Origin: Jaltomata sinuosa
Taxonomy: Eukaryota; Streptophyta; Magnoliopsida; Solanales; Solanaceae
Reading direction: 5' to 3'
Assembly (NCBI GenBank): GCA_003996215.1
Contig: QJPP01007237.1
Coordinates: 372,001 to 436,000 of the forward strand
DNA: 64,000 bases
In this document: piece after piece, positions 25,375 through 40,700 of the stretch
Layout of the letters: every line of letters begins with the position of its first letter
How positions within the stretch are numbered: the first letter of the stretch is position 1
Notes under the pieces: generated by a model
What the model saw: only the letters and a program-made list of their open reading frames with translations
Databases searched by the model: none
What the model was told of the DNA's origin: nothing
Position numbers and translations under genes: made by a program

Positions 25375-25766
25375 TTAGGTATAAAACATGAAATTCATTT
25401 TCTTCATCACAATAGTTCATGTGTTTTCCTTCCTTCCCTTGTACTCAAAACATCCAATGATTTCCAAAAAAAAAAAAAAAGGAAAAGAAAAAACAGGGAG
25501 TATGATTAAACGAAAAATGAAGTATGATAATTACATCCCTGTCTTGCTAGTCCTCAGCATTTCAAACTTATTTATGCAATACATGTTACAAGTCTCATCC
25601 AAAAAGCTGAAGCTTATTAATGTCTGTTATAGTAAAGTTACCCACATTATCTGGTTCTACTGTGCTTGCATGAAGCCACAAAGCCATCTTTCAAAACTTT
25701 TTGACATAAAACACTAAATTCATCTTCAAGGGGGAACAAAGTGTGTTCAACTTCTTTATTTATGTC
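25375..25766 (-). other. 3' flank and probable 3' UTR of RMC1
   Basis: About 390 bp separate the RMC1 stop codon from the chromovirus target site. The sequence has no repeat ends and no coding frame. A 15-A run near 25470 is present on the plus strand. The exact polyadenylation site cannot be read from sequence alone. Confidence 0.4.
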
Positions 25767-28700
25767 TCAAGCAGTAGCCACAGTATTCATCTCAGCAAGA
25801 CAACGGCTATAAGTTTGGTGGTCAGTAGTGGTCATGAACCCAGGAATGAAGTCACAGAAAAATCTTAGAACTGCAGCCAGGTGTTGCGGGTCATTAGAAG
25901 CATAAGCTGCCTCAAGAAACAATGAAGGCTGAACAGTATTCACCTGAATAACATACACTTATGTCAGAATCCTCAGTCGTACAAGAATATATCTGTGTCA
26001 AGTTTGTCTTGAGTACAATCAACAGAAACTGAAGATAAAACCCAGCTCCTCACATTCTCTCTGATAAAGGAATGCTAGACACCAAGTTATATAGGCATAT
26101 TATTGTGGTGTTGTAATCAAGAGATGTTAAAGTACAGTTGAAGCTGTCAGGCAGGTGTAGTCCTAATCTCAACCCATATCCAACATTGAAATCCAGTTAA
26201 GGCTTAGAAGAATGAAACCTTTAGATTTTCACACATGTAAACTCATATAAAAGTGCTGAACTCAAGGTTTTTTCTCTTTCCTTTTTCTCTAGCTTCTTTG
26301 ACAGGACTGACAGTTAGGTTTTCAAATATCGGATCCAGGGAAAGTTTAAGAATACCTTAGTTTTCCGGGCATAACGTAAAGCTTCAAGATAACATCCATC
26401 TTGAACAAGTAGCAAGACATAGTCATGGTGCAATGCAAGTTCTCTGAGCATATCTAGGCCCAACTTCCTTGTTTCAAAACTCTGCCTGCCTGATGCTAAT
26501 AGTTGCATTGCAACTTCTTTTGAGGGCTCAATTATCTGAAACACAAGTTTAGGGCTCATATTAGGTGATTACTGAACAAAAAAAAACAGCACTCTTGTTG
26601 TTGTTGTAGCACTCTCGGTACTTCTGAAATACACGCTACAACAATTTCCTAACCTTATTCATGATGAACAATCCAAGTTCTGCATAATTTTCATTCCGTG
26701 CTAGCAGTTGTATCATCAATACATAAATATTCAGAGGCACTTTCAACCTTTCCAGGTTAGCACTGAAAGAACGGATACAGGATCTATAAGATACAGAAAG
26801 GACAGTTCATGCATCAAAAGTAGATAACATGTCAGAAAGAAGACCAAGCAACTTTTGTGCCCTTTTACAATTAAGAACATGGTCAAACTGTAACAGTTTA
26901 GATTGATGAGGATTTAGTTATAGAAAAGGTGAGTCCTATATTTTAGGATAATTTTGAATGGGGTTTGAACTGTGTGGTGGAAATGCTTTCTGAATTAAGT
27001 TTATAGAAAAATTTCTCAAAACATTAATAGGATTGGATATTTTAATGAAACTAAAAACTAATTGGCAACCATTTATTTTTTAGAACTACCAATCAAACAT
27101 CCACACTATTAGTTCATCTAGGTCATGCTAATTGTTCATAATAATATACCTGAAGTTACAAGCACATAGTAAATTTAGTAACATAAAACAACATAAAAAG
27201 AAAATAAAAAGAAAAACAAATAGTAACTTCTCTTTTAAACAAACTCGTAAAATGGGATAAACTATAAAACTTCTTGAACATAATAATATGGACAGAACGT
27301 AGGTAACTTTAAAAAGGAAAAATAACTTGTGAGAAAGGGGGCAGGGGGAGGAAGATAACATGTTAAAACTTGTGACCTACTGTTGAGATAAGTTTGGTTT
27401 GGTTTGGTTTGGTTTGGTTTGGTTTTGGTTAGATTCAAAACAAAACAACCTTCCGTTGGAAAAGTCTTGTATATTTCTTTCAGGGTCAAAAAATGGATAT
27501 TTACAGATGAACTGCCTTGTATAAGTATTAACAGCAGAAGTACTACTCCTATAAGTATTAACATTCAATGTTTTTTCTAAATGTGATTAGATAGTGATGG
27601 CATTATGGGAATCACTTATTTACGAGATAGCTCAGAGAGAAATTGTGTACCTGCGTAGGAACTCAACAATGATTGCAACCAAGTAAGAAGCATCCCCAGC
27701 CATTTCCTCCTCTACAGGAGCAAACACAAAGCTGCACAGATCATCTGGGGATATTGCAGCAGAAGTTACTAGAGACTCCTGCTTTTCATCAGTCCTTAGG
27801 GGAGTGCTACCTGGTCCAAGAGCTTGAGGTCGTACGACAGAAGGCTGAGCTTCAGCACCAGATACATCTGTCCCCACCAAGTTACCTCCATATTGTTCAC
27901 TACTAGATAAATCAACATCTTTAGATTTGCTTCTATTTTTTGAAAAGCTAACATTGTCCTCAGAGTCTGAAGTAAAGGAAGAGGATTTGACAATAGACTT
28001 GTCGAGCATACCACTACCACTTTCTTGTTTTGGTAACTTTTCAGATGTATCTGCTTGACTGATGGATTCGGGAATAGCACTATTAACAGTAGAACCACTG
28101 GTTGTTGAACTTCTCTCCACTCTCGATCCTGTGTGATGTTTTCCAGTTTTTATTGAAAGAGAGAAAAAGTTGACTAAGACGTCTATTGCCCTTGCAACCG
28201 TGGCCACAGGTCGTCGTTCGAGAATAATCGTCCGAGCCATTGCCAAACACAACTGTTTAGCCTGAAACAGACAATTTCAGATGGTGAAAATATGAAATCA
28301 CTGCAAAATATTCAACAAAGACAATTCTGGACAGGCATTGATTGATAGTTTGGTAACAGTAACCAATCAATGTCTCGATGGAGTCAACTACAGTTTAAGG
28401 TGAAACTGCTTTATCCTAACAAATAAATTAGGGCAAATTGCCCACTATTTTTTGTAACTCAACATGTTCACGCACAAAACAGGGAAAATCAACATTTCTA
28501 CATGAGCAAGCAGCAGCTGCATTAAAGAAATTAGAACAAAAAGATGCAGACCTTATTTGCTTCTAATTTCCTCCTCTGCAAAAATTCGAGGATTGCCTGC
28601 ACTTCTGAGCTGCTAGAAGAAATGGCCTGCAAGAGATCAAGATAATAGTAACAAAGACAGTAACTTCCAAAACGTGATATTTACTAGCAATCAGAATATT

Positions 28701-31700
28701 ACCTCCAGATCTAAATGGATCTTCCACAAAACTCCATTCGCAATATCACATATAAGATCTGGAACAAGGAATACCCACTCATCTGCATAAATGACCGTTT
28801 CACCATGATTTGAGTCCTTTCCTTCCAGACCTTCAACATTTTGGCCCATCAATTGAGAGGCTGCAGCATTTGCTCTAGAAAAACCTCTAACTAATAATGG
28901 AAGTGGAGCAGATACAGGCGCTTGAGAATCTGCAAATATATCATATATAATAACCACCTTCGCATCCACTTGGTGAACAAGCAGTCCATTGTCGACTACA
29001 CTGACAACTATCTTGTTGGAATAAACTGGCAAAGAACCCTGGAAGTACATTTAGGAGTCATCAGAGAAGAACAACAACAACGACATACCCAGTGAAATCC
29101 CACAAGTGGGGTCTGGGGAGGGTAGACTGTACGCAGACCTTACCACTACCTCGTGGAGGTAGAGAGGCTGTTTCCAAAAGACCCTCGGCTCAAGTGTGAC
29201 AAATCCAAGTACAAAAAAAGAAGATAATAGTGAAGAAAACATAGCAACTCTTAAGGAAAGCAGTGCAAAGTCTACAAGAAAGGAACAAAAAGGACAACAA
29301 ACGAGTGATAACTAGAACACAATAAACAACAGATGATGGAAGATATCAGAAGCAATACTATACGAATACGGCTCGTACAACGACAAACACCAACAAGCCT
29401 AAACCTTCAAAAAGCAAGTCAACACTCCACTTCTAAAACGCGTCCTCCATACCCTCCTATCTAAGGTCATGCCCTCCTACCCTAAACCTTCATAGAAGAA
29501 GGAAAGTTATTTCAGACAAATATCAAAATAAAAATTGGTATTTGCCTGTGCAAATGCAAGCAGAGTAAGTACCACATGAAATCCTCCAAAGTATAACTTT
29601 AAGATTTCATTAAGTTAATGCATTTATTTTCCCACAAGTTGTAGGAGGAAACAACTTCTTAGTATACAAACTCAAACAATCAAACGGCAGAGGACAAGAA
29701 GCTCTATAGATACATTAAAAGAGCAATCCAAGGTAACATATCAATTAGACAAAACCCCAAAAAAAGGAGGAACAAAATAGAATGTCATATGAATCTCCGA
29801 TACACCATATTCCTCTCCAATATGTTTAACAAAAGCTATATCTTCCATCACTTGGTTATAAAAGACATTCTGATGCACTTGATCACCCGAATATCGTTCA
29901 TTCCTAAGAACTAATTCAGCATCACTAGTAAAAATCAATTAGGAGCAACGGGCATAAATTTATACAGATACTAAAAATTCAACTTATTAGCATTGTTATC
30001 ATCAGATCCAGAGTGGATGGAAAGCTAAGTTGCTCAGACTCTTTACTTTCATTACCGCACCCGTGTCGACACGACATGGGTGTGGGTGTGGGATCCGTAC
30101 CCGATCTGGTCAACCGATTTTGGGTACTTTGACCAAAATCGACGGAGAAATTTCGGACAGATATAATGATTCCTGTAATCAAAATAAAAGCTAAGGCAAA
30201 ATTGAAGAATATGAAATACCTTGTCTATACAAATTTCTATGACACCGAATATCGTTCATTCCTAAGAACTAATTCAGCATCACTAGTAAAAATCAATTAG
30301 GAGCAATGGGCATAAATTTATACAGATACTAAAAATTCAACTTATTAGCATTGTTATCATCAGATCCAGAGTGGATGGAAAGCTAAGTTGCTCAGACTCT
30401 TTACTTTCATTACCGCACCCGTGTCGACACGACATGGGTGTGGGTGTGGGATCCGTACCCGATCTGGTCAACCGATTTTGGGTACTTTGACCAAAATCGA
30501 CGGAGAAATTTCGGACAGATATAATGATTCCTGTAATCAAAATAAAAGCTAAGGCAAAATTGAAGAATATGAAATACCTTGTCTATACAAATTTCTATGA
30601 CACTCCTTTTCCTTTTATCTCCTTCCAGGATTCTCCTCTTATTTTTTTTTTTTTTGATTAAATTTATTTTGAAAAGCCCATAAATACAAACTCTTATCAG
30701 ACCAACAGGAGCTGGCCCAAGAGAGGTCCAAACGAAGCTAAAACAGAAACAAAGAAAAGAAAAAAACAAGAAGAATCTGGAAAGGCACCAAAACACGAAA
30801 AGGAAAGTGGAACGAAATCCAAGCTGTGCCGTTGCAATCGCCGGAGAATCGATGCCCGCAAGTTGAATCCAGCTTCATTGACACCAAGCTCCGGAGAAAA
30901 TACTGGGACCAGTGTTCACCTTTTACCTTAGAAACCACCATGGAAACAGAGACCAAGAGCTTGGATAGATTTCACCCAAGACGCCAACAAGTCTCACAGG
31001 CGCCATGAAATCTAATCCATGGAAGACTTCTTTAGCTCGTTGGTGGATATCCACATATTTCCTCGTTGACAGTAAGCTTTACCCCAGTATTTTCACGAAA
31101 CTTTGCAAAGCTTTGTAGTTTGAGTTATTAACTATTCATCTTTTCAACAGATTGAGCCTCACACGAAGTTGATACCACTGTTAGAAGAATATTACACTGC
31201 TAATTCCTCAGGCTACAAAGCTTCTTCGTCAATCACTAGCCAGTAAATCTGAAACTACTTTAAAACTGCTCTATTACTGCTCAAACCTCTGCGCGAATAG
31301 AAAGAATGGATAATTAGCCATGGTCATTATCTGTGAGGATTATGTTGTTGGTTGTGCCTGTTGAGATGTTTGGTGGATCTGTTGTTAGGATGGTTGCTGC
31401 TAGGATGTTTGTAGCTACAACCATATCCCTTTTTGTGCTTCCTTCCCCATGAGAGTAATTTGTGGTTGCATCTGTGGTAGTATTTCTAAATCTCCTGTTC
31501 TGACCTCTTCTAATCCTTAGACTCGGAAATAGCCTTTTTTCCATACTGATAATCTTTCTACCTTCTGGTGGAACCTCCTGGAGAGTGTTAAAGCTTAATG
31601 TACTTGCAAAATGAACACCCAAATTAGCAAAATAATCAGCAAGCTGATTTCCTTCTCTGTAGACATGCTCCACCACCACAACACCATTGCCTCTCAGTTG

Positions 31701-34700
31701 ATTAAACCTTTTAACTTCTAAACAGATCACCTAAGGGATCTCCCAGTTGCCTTCTAGTACATTCTTCATTGTCAAGGAGTCAGTCTCTATCACCAAAGGG
31801 GTATATTGTCTACTCAGAAAGAATTGTAGTCCAGCAATCAGAGCTTTGGCTTCAGCAATAAGATTATTCCCATCTGGAAGCCGGGTTGCTTCTGCATAGA
31901 TGAAATTACCCTCTGAGTTTCTCACACAAAAGCCTCCAGAACTAGGACTAGGGTTTCCTTTAGAGACCCCATCAGTATTACACTTGTAAAACCCCACTTC
32001 AGGCTTCCTCCAATGAACCACCTTAGCTATAATTGAGGGAGTGTATTCCTCTAAGAATTTCGCAAGCATAGGCCACTGGGTTGGAATAGAGGGCATCCAA
32101 GGGAATTTGTATCTAGTAATGTGACCAATCAGCCTATTGATTTCTTCCACTGTCTTATAAAAAGACATCTTCTCTCCACGTTTAAGGGAATTTCTTCTTT
32201 TCCACAGTTGCCAGACTATGAAAGCTGGCATTGCTTTCACTATTGTAGCTAATTTAGGAGCAGCACCTATACTCCACCATTTCTGGATAGCTACTCTTAG
32301 TTGAAAGCAAGATCCTTGCATCCCAATTGCTGCAACAAAGGTTTGGCAGACTTCTGTAGCAAAAGGTCATGTCAAGAAGACATGGTCTATAGTCTCAGGT
32401 TGGGGATTGGTACAGCAGTAGGAAAGAGCCTCCTCCACCACCTTTATTCTGACTAGCACTTCACCAATTGGCAGTCTCTGTCTCAGCAGTCTCCACAAGG
32501 AGGACACCTTGAAAGGGAGTCCTTTAATCCAGATGTTTGAGTAGTGGTCATGTACATCTTCCTTCTGTCTCATTTCCTCCCATGCACTGCTAACGGTAAG
32601 CTTTCCAGTATTGGAAAGCATCCACCAAGGTCTGTCTCATTCCTCAGTAACCTCTAAACAGTGTAATTCTTTGTGGATCTGATCAATGACCTGTTGGGGA
32701 AATAGTTGCTGAAGTTTTCCTTCATTCCAATTACCATTCTCCATTAATTCCTTCACCTCCTCCACAGAGTTGTCCAAGTTATCAGTTGGAGGCATGACAA
32801 GCTGTAGTGCCCCCAATTTTGTCCAGTTATGACCATACACTTGAATGACCACCTTTAGGTTCCCACCATATCATTTGGTCAAAGCAATCCCTTGCTTCAA
32901 GCATAAATTTCCACAACTGCGAGCCTCCTTTCCATTCTACCACTTGAGGTCTAAACCTCTTGCAGTATTTGTTCCACATATAATTGGTCCACAGGGTTTT
33001 TTAAGTTCTGAAAATCCACCACAGCTTTGCAAAAAGGGCTTTAGACACATCAAACAATGATCTAAAACCAAGACCACCTTCTTCCTTGGGGTAACATATA
33101 TTGGACCATGAGACCCAATGTTTGTCTTCCCCCCTCATTGTTACTCCAAAAAAATCTAGCAAACAACTTGTGAAGTTCACGGATAACACATTTAGGGGGG
33201 GTAATAGCAAATAATAAATAGATAGGTAAGCTCTGTAAAACATTGTTTATCAAGACAGCCTTACCACCAAAAGATAGGACCCTTCCTTTCCAGGCTTGGA
33301 GTTTGTTCTTCACTTTTTTGATGAGCTCTGAGAAGTGGGACTTTCTCTTCCTAGCATGACTAATGGGGCACCCCAAATAGATAGAAGGAAAATCCCCTCT
33401 CTGAAAACCAGTAATATCTTCTACCTGCTGGATGATCTGGTTATCAGTCTTGTGATAAACATAAAAGAAGCTTTTGTCTTTATTAATCTTCTGGCCAGAT
33501 TGTCTTTCATATTCCCCAAATGTGTGCATGATCATTTGTAAAGAAACCTTGTCACCAGAGGAGAAAATTATTGTATCATCAGCATAGGCTAGGTGATTAA
33601 CGTCAGAACTCCACTTAGGCATACCATAGCCGTTAAAATCATCCTTCAGGAACAAAGCATTTAAGGCTCTAGACAGAACCTCTGCAACAATAATGAATAA
33701 GGCTGGAGAGAGAGGGTCACCTTGTTTCAAACCTCTAGTAGAGTGAAAAAATCCTGAAGCTTGACCATTAATCAAAACGGAGTACCAATTGTTATAAATC
33801 AACCTCCAAATCATGTCTACAAAGATGTTGAAGCCCAACTTCTGCAGGACTGATATTAGGAACTGCCAAGACACTCTGTCATAAACTTTGGCCATATCCA
33901 GTTTAATGACTACATTGGCAGGCTTACCCCTCTTCCTAATATCAGTTATAATTTCCTGAGCTAGAAACACATTCTCAGTAATAGTCCTCTCTTTCACAAA
34001 TCCAGATTGGTTTTGGGAAATAATAGAGGGAAGTACTAACTCAAGTCTATCATGAATGAGTCTGGAAATTACCTTGTTCAGAAAATTACTCAAACTAATA
34101 GGTCTCATATCGGTGAAGGATTGAATTCTCTCCTTTTTAGGAAGTAAGACCAAATTAGTATGGGTAATGGATTTAGGTAAGGTATAACCCGTGAAGAAAG
34201 CATTCACGATCCCAAATATATCAGTAGCCACAATATCCCAACATTTCTTGTAAAAATGGCCAGTGAGACCATCAGGACCACAAGCACTGTCCCCATTTAA
34301 TTCAAAGACCACCTTCTTCACTTCTTCTAAAGTTGGAACATATATCAATTTTTTGTTCTCTTCTTCAGAAATAATACTAGGAATGTATTGAAGTAGACTC
34401 ATGTATGGACGACCACCAGTTTCAAAAAACTGGTTCTGAAAGAATGAGACAGCTTCATTAGCCACACGATCAGCCTCTTCAACCCATTCACCATCTGTCT
34501 TCTGGATTCTGTTGATAGTTAATCTTTTCCTTCTCCCATTTACAAGAATTTTTTAAGATTGTGAAAAAATCTTGTATTTCTGTCTCCTTCTGTAAGCCAG
34601 TCAATCCCTGCCTTTTGTCTCTAGTATTCCTCCTCATAGTGCATGTATTGTTTCATTTGTGCTTGTGCCTGTGCCTTTTGCAAAACTGCCCTGTTAGCAC

Positions 34701-37700
34701 TGGTAAGGAATTCTTCAAAAAGATCCTCCTTGATCCTCACAATGCCCTCCATGATGATTAGCTGCTTGAATATATCCCCAAAACATGATCTGCTCCATCT
34801 GGATAAACTGCCTTAGTATTCTTCAACTTCTACTTGAACTGAATGAAGATATCTGACTCAGTGCTAGCTACCCATTGAGACGAATTATAAAGCCCTTTGT
34901 AAAGATCCCGAATTTAGGGAAAGGGAATTTGAATGGTCTAGCAGTCTGAGGAGGATGCACCCCACATGAAAGGAGGAGGGGTGCATGGTCAGATCATGTA
35001 CTGGACAAATGCTCTACTTCAGTAAGACCAAAACAGTCTTGAAAATCTTGGTTGGTTACCATCCTGTCCAATCTTTTAAAAAAACATTGTTCATCTGATC
35101 TCTCATTCCACCAAGTGAAAGGGCTACCTCTGAAATTAATATCAAAAAGTTCATAGGAATTGAGGCAAAATGCAAAATCCTCATATTCATTAGGGTATAC
35201 TGGAAGTCCCCCTATTTTTTCCTCCTCATTCATGATGACATTGAAATCACCACCTACCACCCAGGGGTGTCTCATATTAGTAGCCATAGAGTAAATATTG
35301 TCCCATAACTCCAATCTCTCCAAGGCATCGCACTTTGCATAAACTAGCGTGGCATACAAAGATTTACCAGTTTCTTGAAAATCTAACTTCACAGATATCT
35401 GTTGATCTGAGTCAAGTATCACCTCTACATCTATTCCTTCCTGAATAAATATCCATATCCTCCCATTCAGGTTATAGTTAGCATACTGCATACCTAACCT
35501 CCTTTTGTATTTTTGAATGTGCCTTGCTTCTTGAAATGGCTCCATTAGTGCAATAAGAAAAAACTTGTGGTGTTTATGCAACATCTGAACCCTATGAAAG
35601 GCATGTTGTGTTTTAACAGACCTAATGTTCCATACAAGAGCTTTTAACATCATTTAGAGATAGCTTTCACACTCCTTTTTGTGCCGTAGGAATTTATAAA
35701 GCACAGCCTGAAACAGGTGAAATCAAAGGGCATTAGAAGCCGAAGGAGAAGGATCTTTGAATTTAGAGTCTCCCCCTTGTTAAACAGATCTGCCTTGGTT
35801 TCCGGCATGCTCCAAGCTTTAAGATTGACTCTCATCGAAGTCTCCCATCTTAACCTCCCCCTCCTTCCTTCCCCTACCTTTTGATACTGGTTCAATTTTG
35901 TTCCTTTAAACTATTTGGTTTTTGGGTATTGAGACAGTTTCGGCTTTTAGTGAACTGATTCATCCTACCCAACCCGGTTCCCTTATCCGAGGGCGCTATA
36001 GTCCTTTCTCGTGGTTTAAAATTGACTCCACCTATTGAACTCCTAACACCTTCCCTTTTGCACTGAAAAACAGTTCTTTAATTTTTCAAAACAAATGCCA
36101 CCTAAATTGAACTTGCTGGAATAAAATTTCCAAAGAAAATTGCTGGAAAAAATTTCAGAAAGTCGCTAAAAGATTTTGCAATTCACTGGTCTGAATCAAC
36201 CCTCGAGCTGCAGGACGGAAAAGACTGAAATGGCTAGAGAGGGAACAATTCGCGTGAAAAGTGTACGATATCAATGCGCCAATAAGACCACCAATAATCA
36301 GATATCATAATCATAGAACACCAATTTTCTCTTAATCTATCTTTATAGCCACAACCACTTCAAAGTAATTTCAAAACCTCAAGAGTTAGGAATGCTATAA
36401 TGTCATTGCGCACAACTTAGACTTTTTAGAAATATGCATGTACCCTTGGTGTTGGTAAGCTTACCTGTTGTATCACGGCATCCCGATAAAATCTGTAACA
36501 ATGGAGCTGCATTGCTATTTTATCAAGTTGCAGACAGTAAATTCTACCATAACTGTGAATTAACAGGGAAACATGTCACAATTTAGATGAAAAATCTACT
36601 TAAAAGAAATAATTAGGTGAAAGATCTCACTTAAGAAAAGAGAACAGGATAAGCACTTACACTGTGACGATATATATGTCCTCTGCGGCAAGGACAGGCT
36701 TACTATTTGCCTCAGATTTTGCCATTGCCATGTCAAACCTTGGCAATCGGACTATTCCTATGGACGAAATCTATAAAACAGAATTAAAACTTCAAGCTAT
36801 TGAAATTGAAAGGATTTAGTGATGAATGCCTCGCATCTACCGAATTCTGAACATGAAGGATTGCAATTATTTTAACCATACAAGGTATAATAGGACAAAA
36901 TGATAAGCCGAATAAATGACAAAATCTCACTTCTAAAAACCTTTTTTCAGCTACAGGGGCTTATCATAAAATCTGAATAACGAGAAATGATTATCCTTAA
37001 AGGTGAAGACAGATATGGATATTACTTCCTTGGAGAACAGATAAAGTTTCCTACCAGTGAAGCTTTATATACTTCAGCTCTGAAGCTTAATCTTGAAACC
37101 CCCAATCATGAAAAACCTTAAAAACTAGGATGGTAAACTATTCAACCCCACAACAATTTTTGATCTTCCTAAAGATTATTAAGCCAACCAAAGCAATAAA
37201 ATATCTGTTTAAGTTACTGTCTAGAGCCTTTTTAGCCATTGCTGCATTGTATTTATCACGTATCGGACCACAATCATGCTGATATACTGCAAAAGTGATG
37301 TAATGCATTTTCGTACCAACAAGGTAGAGATCTAAAAAGAAAGAAACGAAAGACCAGAAGAAAACCTGATATCCTGTAAGGCTATTGCACTGCATTCCCG
37401 TGGCAAGAAGCACCAATCTACTTTCATGTGTATAGACATACCAGCTCACATTTAGTTTCTTAGTCTCTGCCAATTGAAGTGATCTTAGTCCAGAACTGCA
37501 TGAGAATAACTCCAGTCCACTGCAGTTGAGAATCTAAATCAGAGATGCATGCCAACCATTTTGAAAGGGTTCAAATAAGCTTTACCTAAATTAATGGCAA
37601 TGCTTGTTTGGGATTGAAATGTAGTAGTGATTGTTATTATTGAATGACAATGTGTACATGATATAAAGGCGTGATATATGATATAATGGCAATGCTCATA

Positions 37701-40700
37701 CCAAGAAAGTTTGATATCCATAAGCCAGTGTTGTTAAAGGCACGCTTAAGCCCTGAAGCGAGGCTCAAAACGTGTTGAGAGCTTCGCGTTGCTTAATGTG
37801 CGCTTCAGTGTCGTCATCAAGGTTCTAAGACATACTTTTCCTTGCCAAAGAGCCTCTTCTGAAGAGGCCACATTAAGTAATTGATATTTCACTTTATCGC
37901 AATTTTTTTTTAATTGCTTTATTCATATGTTTGTCATTCATGCTTATAATTATTAGTCTTGGACTAAACATATACATATATATTTGTATTTTTTCTCCCT
38001 TTGCACCTTTTTTCATTAAAGCTCATGCTTAATTTGCGCTTAAAGCCCCAACGGGCCTTAGAGCTTTTTTGCGCTTTTTGCTTTTGATAACACTGCCATA
38101 AGCAACAAGGGAGAAGTTTCAAATTTGCCCCTATACTATCCGAAATTGCTCAATTATTCCATCTGTTGAACTTTGGTCCACTCATACCCTTGCCGTTAGC
38201 AAGTATCTCGTATAGAGTGGACTCCACATGTCCTAAATCTTCGAGAAAAAGGTTCAAATTTTTCCCTCAACTTTTGACTTGATTTAAATTACCCTCATGT
38301 GGGAGCAACATTAGCGGTCAAGAGAAAATGAGACTTGAATGCATCCTCCTATTTCAAGATAAAGTTTCACTTATATTTAACGTAATGTCCATCCAATAAG
38401 TTTGGCAATATTACTGCATTTTAAAATTTCAATCTTAGCATTATGCTTGGAGAATTTTTTAAATCATTTGTTGTTGAAAACCATCCCAGATTCAAGTTGG
38501 AAATTTGAATTTCATCGAAGAACATTGAAGAACTTGAGTTGAGATTTGAAAATTCAAATCTAAATTTCGTTGATTGGAAGTGCTTGGGTATGATTGCATA
38601 GCCAAGGGAACTTGAATCTGAAGTTTAAGCATGAATGGAGTTGATGTCAGTACTTGGGATTCGAAAATTTAATTCACCATTAAAGAACTTGAAGTTCTTG
38701 AGGTGGGTTTCAAGATTTGGATTAAAAAATGGTGCAAGAATTGAGTGGAAAACTCTTGATATTGATTGAGGATACCATAATCCAAACTTTTGGAGTTTAT
38801 TTGAACAAAAGTTGGATCAGATTTGAGTCGATTTGGGGACGAAGAATACAAGATGGAAATGTAGCGATTTGGGGACGAAGAATACAAGATGGAAATGTAG
38901 AATCGTGAACCCAATCGTCTAGCCAAAAGTTTTCATGGACTTGGACAGATCTGAACTCAGAACTTCAACCCAGTTTCGTCTAGACGTTTCAGAATCGTCT
39001 AGACATTTTACTCAAGACTAACGCAATTTTGTCTAGACATTTCAAAAACGTCTCCATGTTTTTTGCCTGCACCAGAAAATTTCAGCATTGGATTTTTGAT
39101 GTTTTGAGTAAACTTTTGGGTCCGAACCTGTCATCTTTCATTCTTTTTCAATTGTTTTGAATTTCCTAAGCTAGATTACACTTAGTAATAGTCCTACTAA
39201 GTATTTTCTAGTTATTTGTCTCTATTTTTCTCTTCGTGCCAATTGTTTCGTGCTTTTCTCTTTTATTTTCATTGTGTGTTTCTTGGTTCCTAGTCCATTA
39301 GTTTGATTGTCCTCCTTTCATTTGTACATAACTTCCACTCTGAACCGATACTTGAATGCCTACTTGGAGTTATTTGAGAATGTTGGTTGTTTAAGAGAAT
39401 TTTGGATAGACTTCTGTGAAAAACCGCTAGAGTGATGAGTGCAATTGAGAGAGGTCGCAAAATCCATTGACCTATGAGTGTAAATCTAATGGGGTTGAGT
39501 GTCAATTGTGAGGATACACTAAAGAAGGTCGGTGAGGAACTCTTTTTGCTAATTGATTGTTCATTTTGAAGTAAAAACTATAGAGGACGGTTCAAGGTTC
39601 AACTCCTTGAGTGAACCTATTTGGAATGATATTGTGAGTTGCATCAAGGCAATTAAAGATGAACAAGTGTGTATGGAAGCTGAGATACACGCATCTCTCT
39701 TTTGGATGACATGCGTGTCAAGCCTCACTTCCACGTCGGTCACAGATGTCACCTCACTGAACTTGCACTCCACATATTCCGTCTTGGTCCTGCTCAACTT
39801 AAACCCTTTAGACTCCAGGGTCTTTCTCCAAACCTCCAATTTGTCATTAACTCCTTCGCGGGTCTCCTCAATCAAAACTACGTCGTCTGCAAATAACATA
39901 CACCAGGGGACCTCGCCTTGAATTTGCCGCGTCAACACATCCATCACCAAGGCAAATAAAAAAGGGCTAAGGGACGATCCCTGGTGCAATCCCATCACCA
40001 CCGGGAATTGCTCGGAATCTCCCCCCGCTGTCCTAACTCGAGTCTTTGCGCCATCGTACATGTCTCTGATCAATCTAGTATATGCCACGGGTACACCTCT
40101 AACCTCCAAGCACCTCCAAAGAACCTCCCTGGGAACTTTGTCGTAGGCCTTTAAAGACAGCTTGTCAATATTGTTATACCTCTTATGGCAGTTAGCAGTT
40201 CTATGAAAAAACTTGGTGTTTCTATCCCCCTCTTTCAGCCACAAAGCCCTGGATCTTTGTCTCCAGGCTACTTCCTCCCTCTTTGCATTTTCTTCAAATT
40301 CAACAGTGAGTACTGCTTTCAGGTATGCCTCATCATCTGTCAATTGTCTTTGAACTTGTATCTCCTCTAATTCAGCTAACTGACTGAGGATGTTTTGTTT
40401 CTGCAGTCCCAAGTTCCCCTGTCTAGATTTGCTCCATTCTTTGAGTTTATCTTTCAAGAATTTCAACTTACTTGCTAAAATAAAGTCAGGTTTTCCCCTA
40501 ACAGTGTGAGAGTCCCACCAATTCTTCACCATCTCCTTGAAGTTCTTTGTTTGAAGCCACCAATTCTCAAACTTAAAGTAGGAGTAAGACCTTTCCTAAT
40601 TTCCGCATTCCAGTATCAAAAGGCTATGATCTGATGTGACCCTATGTAGAGTTGATTGTTTAATGTTCCTGAACGAGGTCTCCCATTCCTCAGAGATTAG

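Larger units (their letters stand above)
30642..36250 (-). mobile_element. L1-type LINE with RNase H, in RMC1 intron 5
   Basis: A T-run at 30642-30655 is the poly-A tail on the minus strand, preceded by a 3' UTR (30656-31313). Upstream follow RNase H, zf-RVT, RT and endonuclease, each in several frames. No ORF1 with DUF4283 is seen upstream of about 35900, so the copy appears 5' truncated. The left boundary (36050-36300) is uncertain and I found no clear target duplication. The LINE reads in the same direction as RMC1. Confidence 0.8.

Noticed and set aside
27392..27430. (GGTTT)n considered as an interstitial telomere repeat
   Set aside because: The plant telomere unit is TTTAGGG; this is a simple five-base microsatellite.
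29071..29490. SINE
   Set aside because: Similarity to the RTE LINE extends through the whole 3' UTR up to the RTE stop codon region, so a truncated LINE explains it better.
29741..29938. Protein-like minus-strand ORF (NERYSGDQVHQNVFYNQVME) in RMC1 intron 5, considered as an extra exon
   Set aside because: Exons 5 and 6 already join in phase without it, it lacks a good splice context, and part of it lies in the 358-bp duplicated block.
37520..37533. Alternative acceptor for RMC1 exon 3 (TTTAG at 37534)
   Set aside because: It would shift the frame relative to exon 2; the CTGCAG acceptor at 37520 keeps phase.
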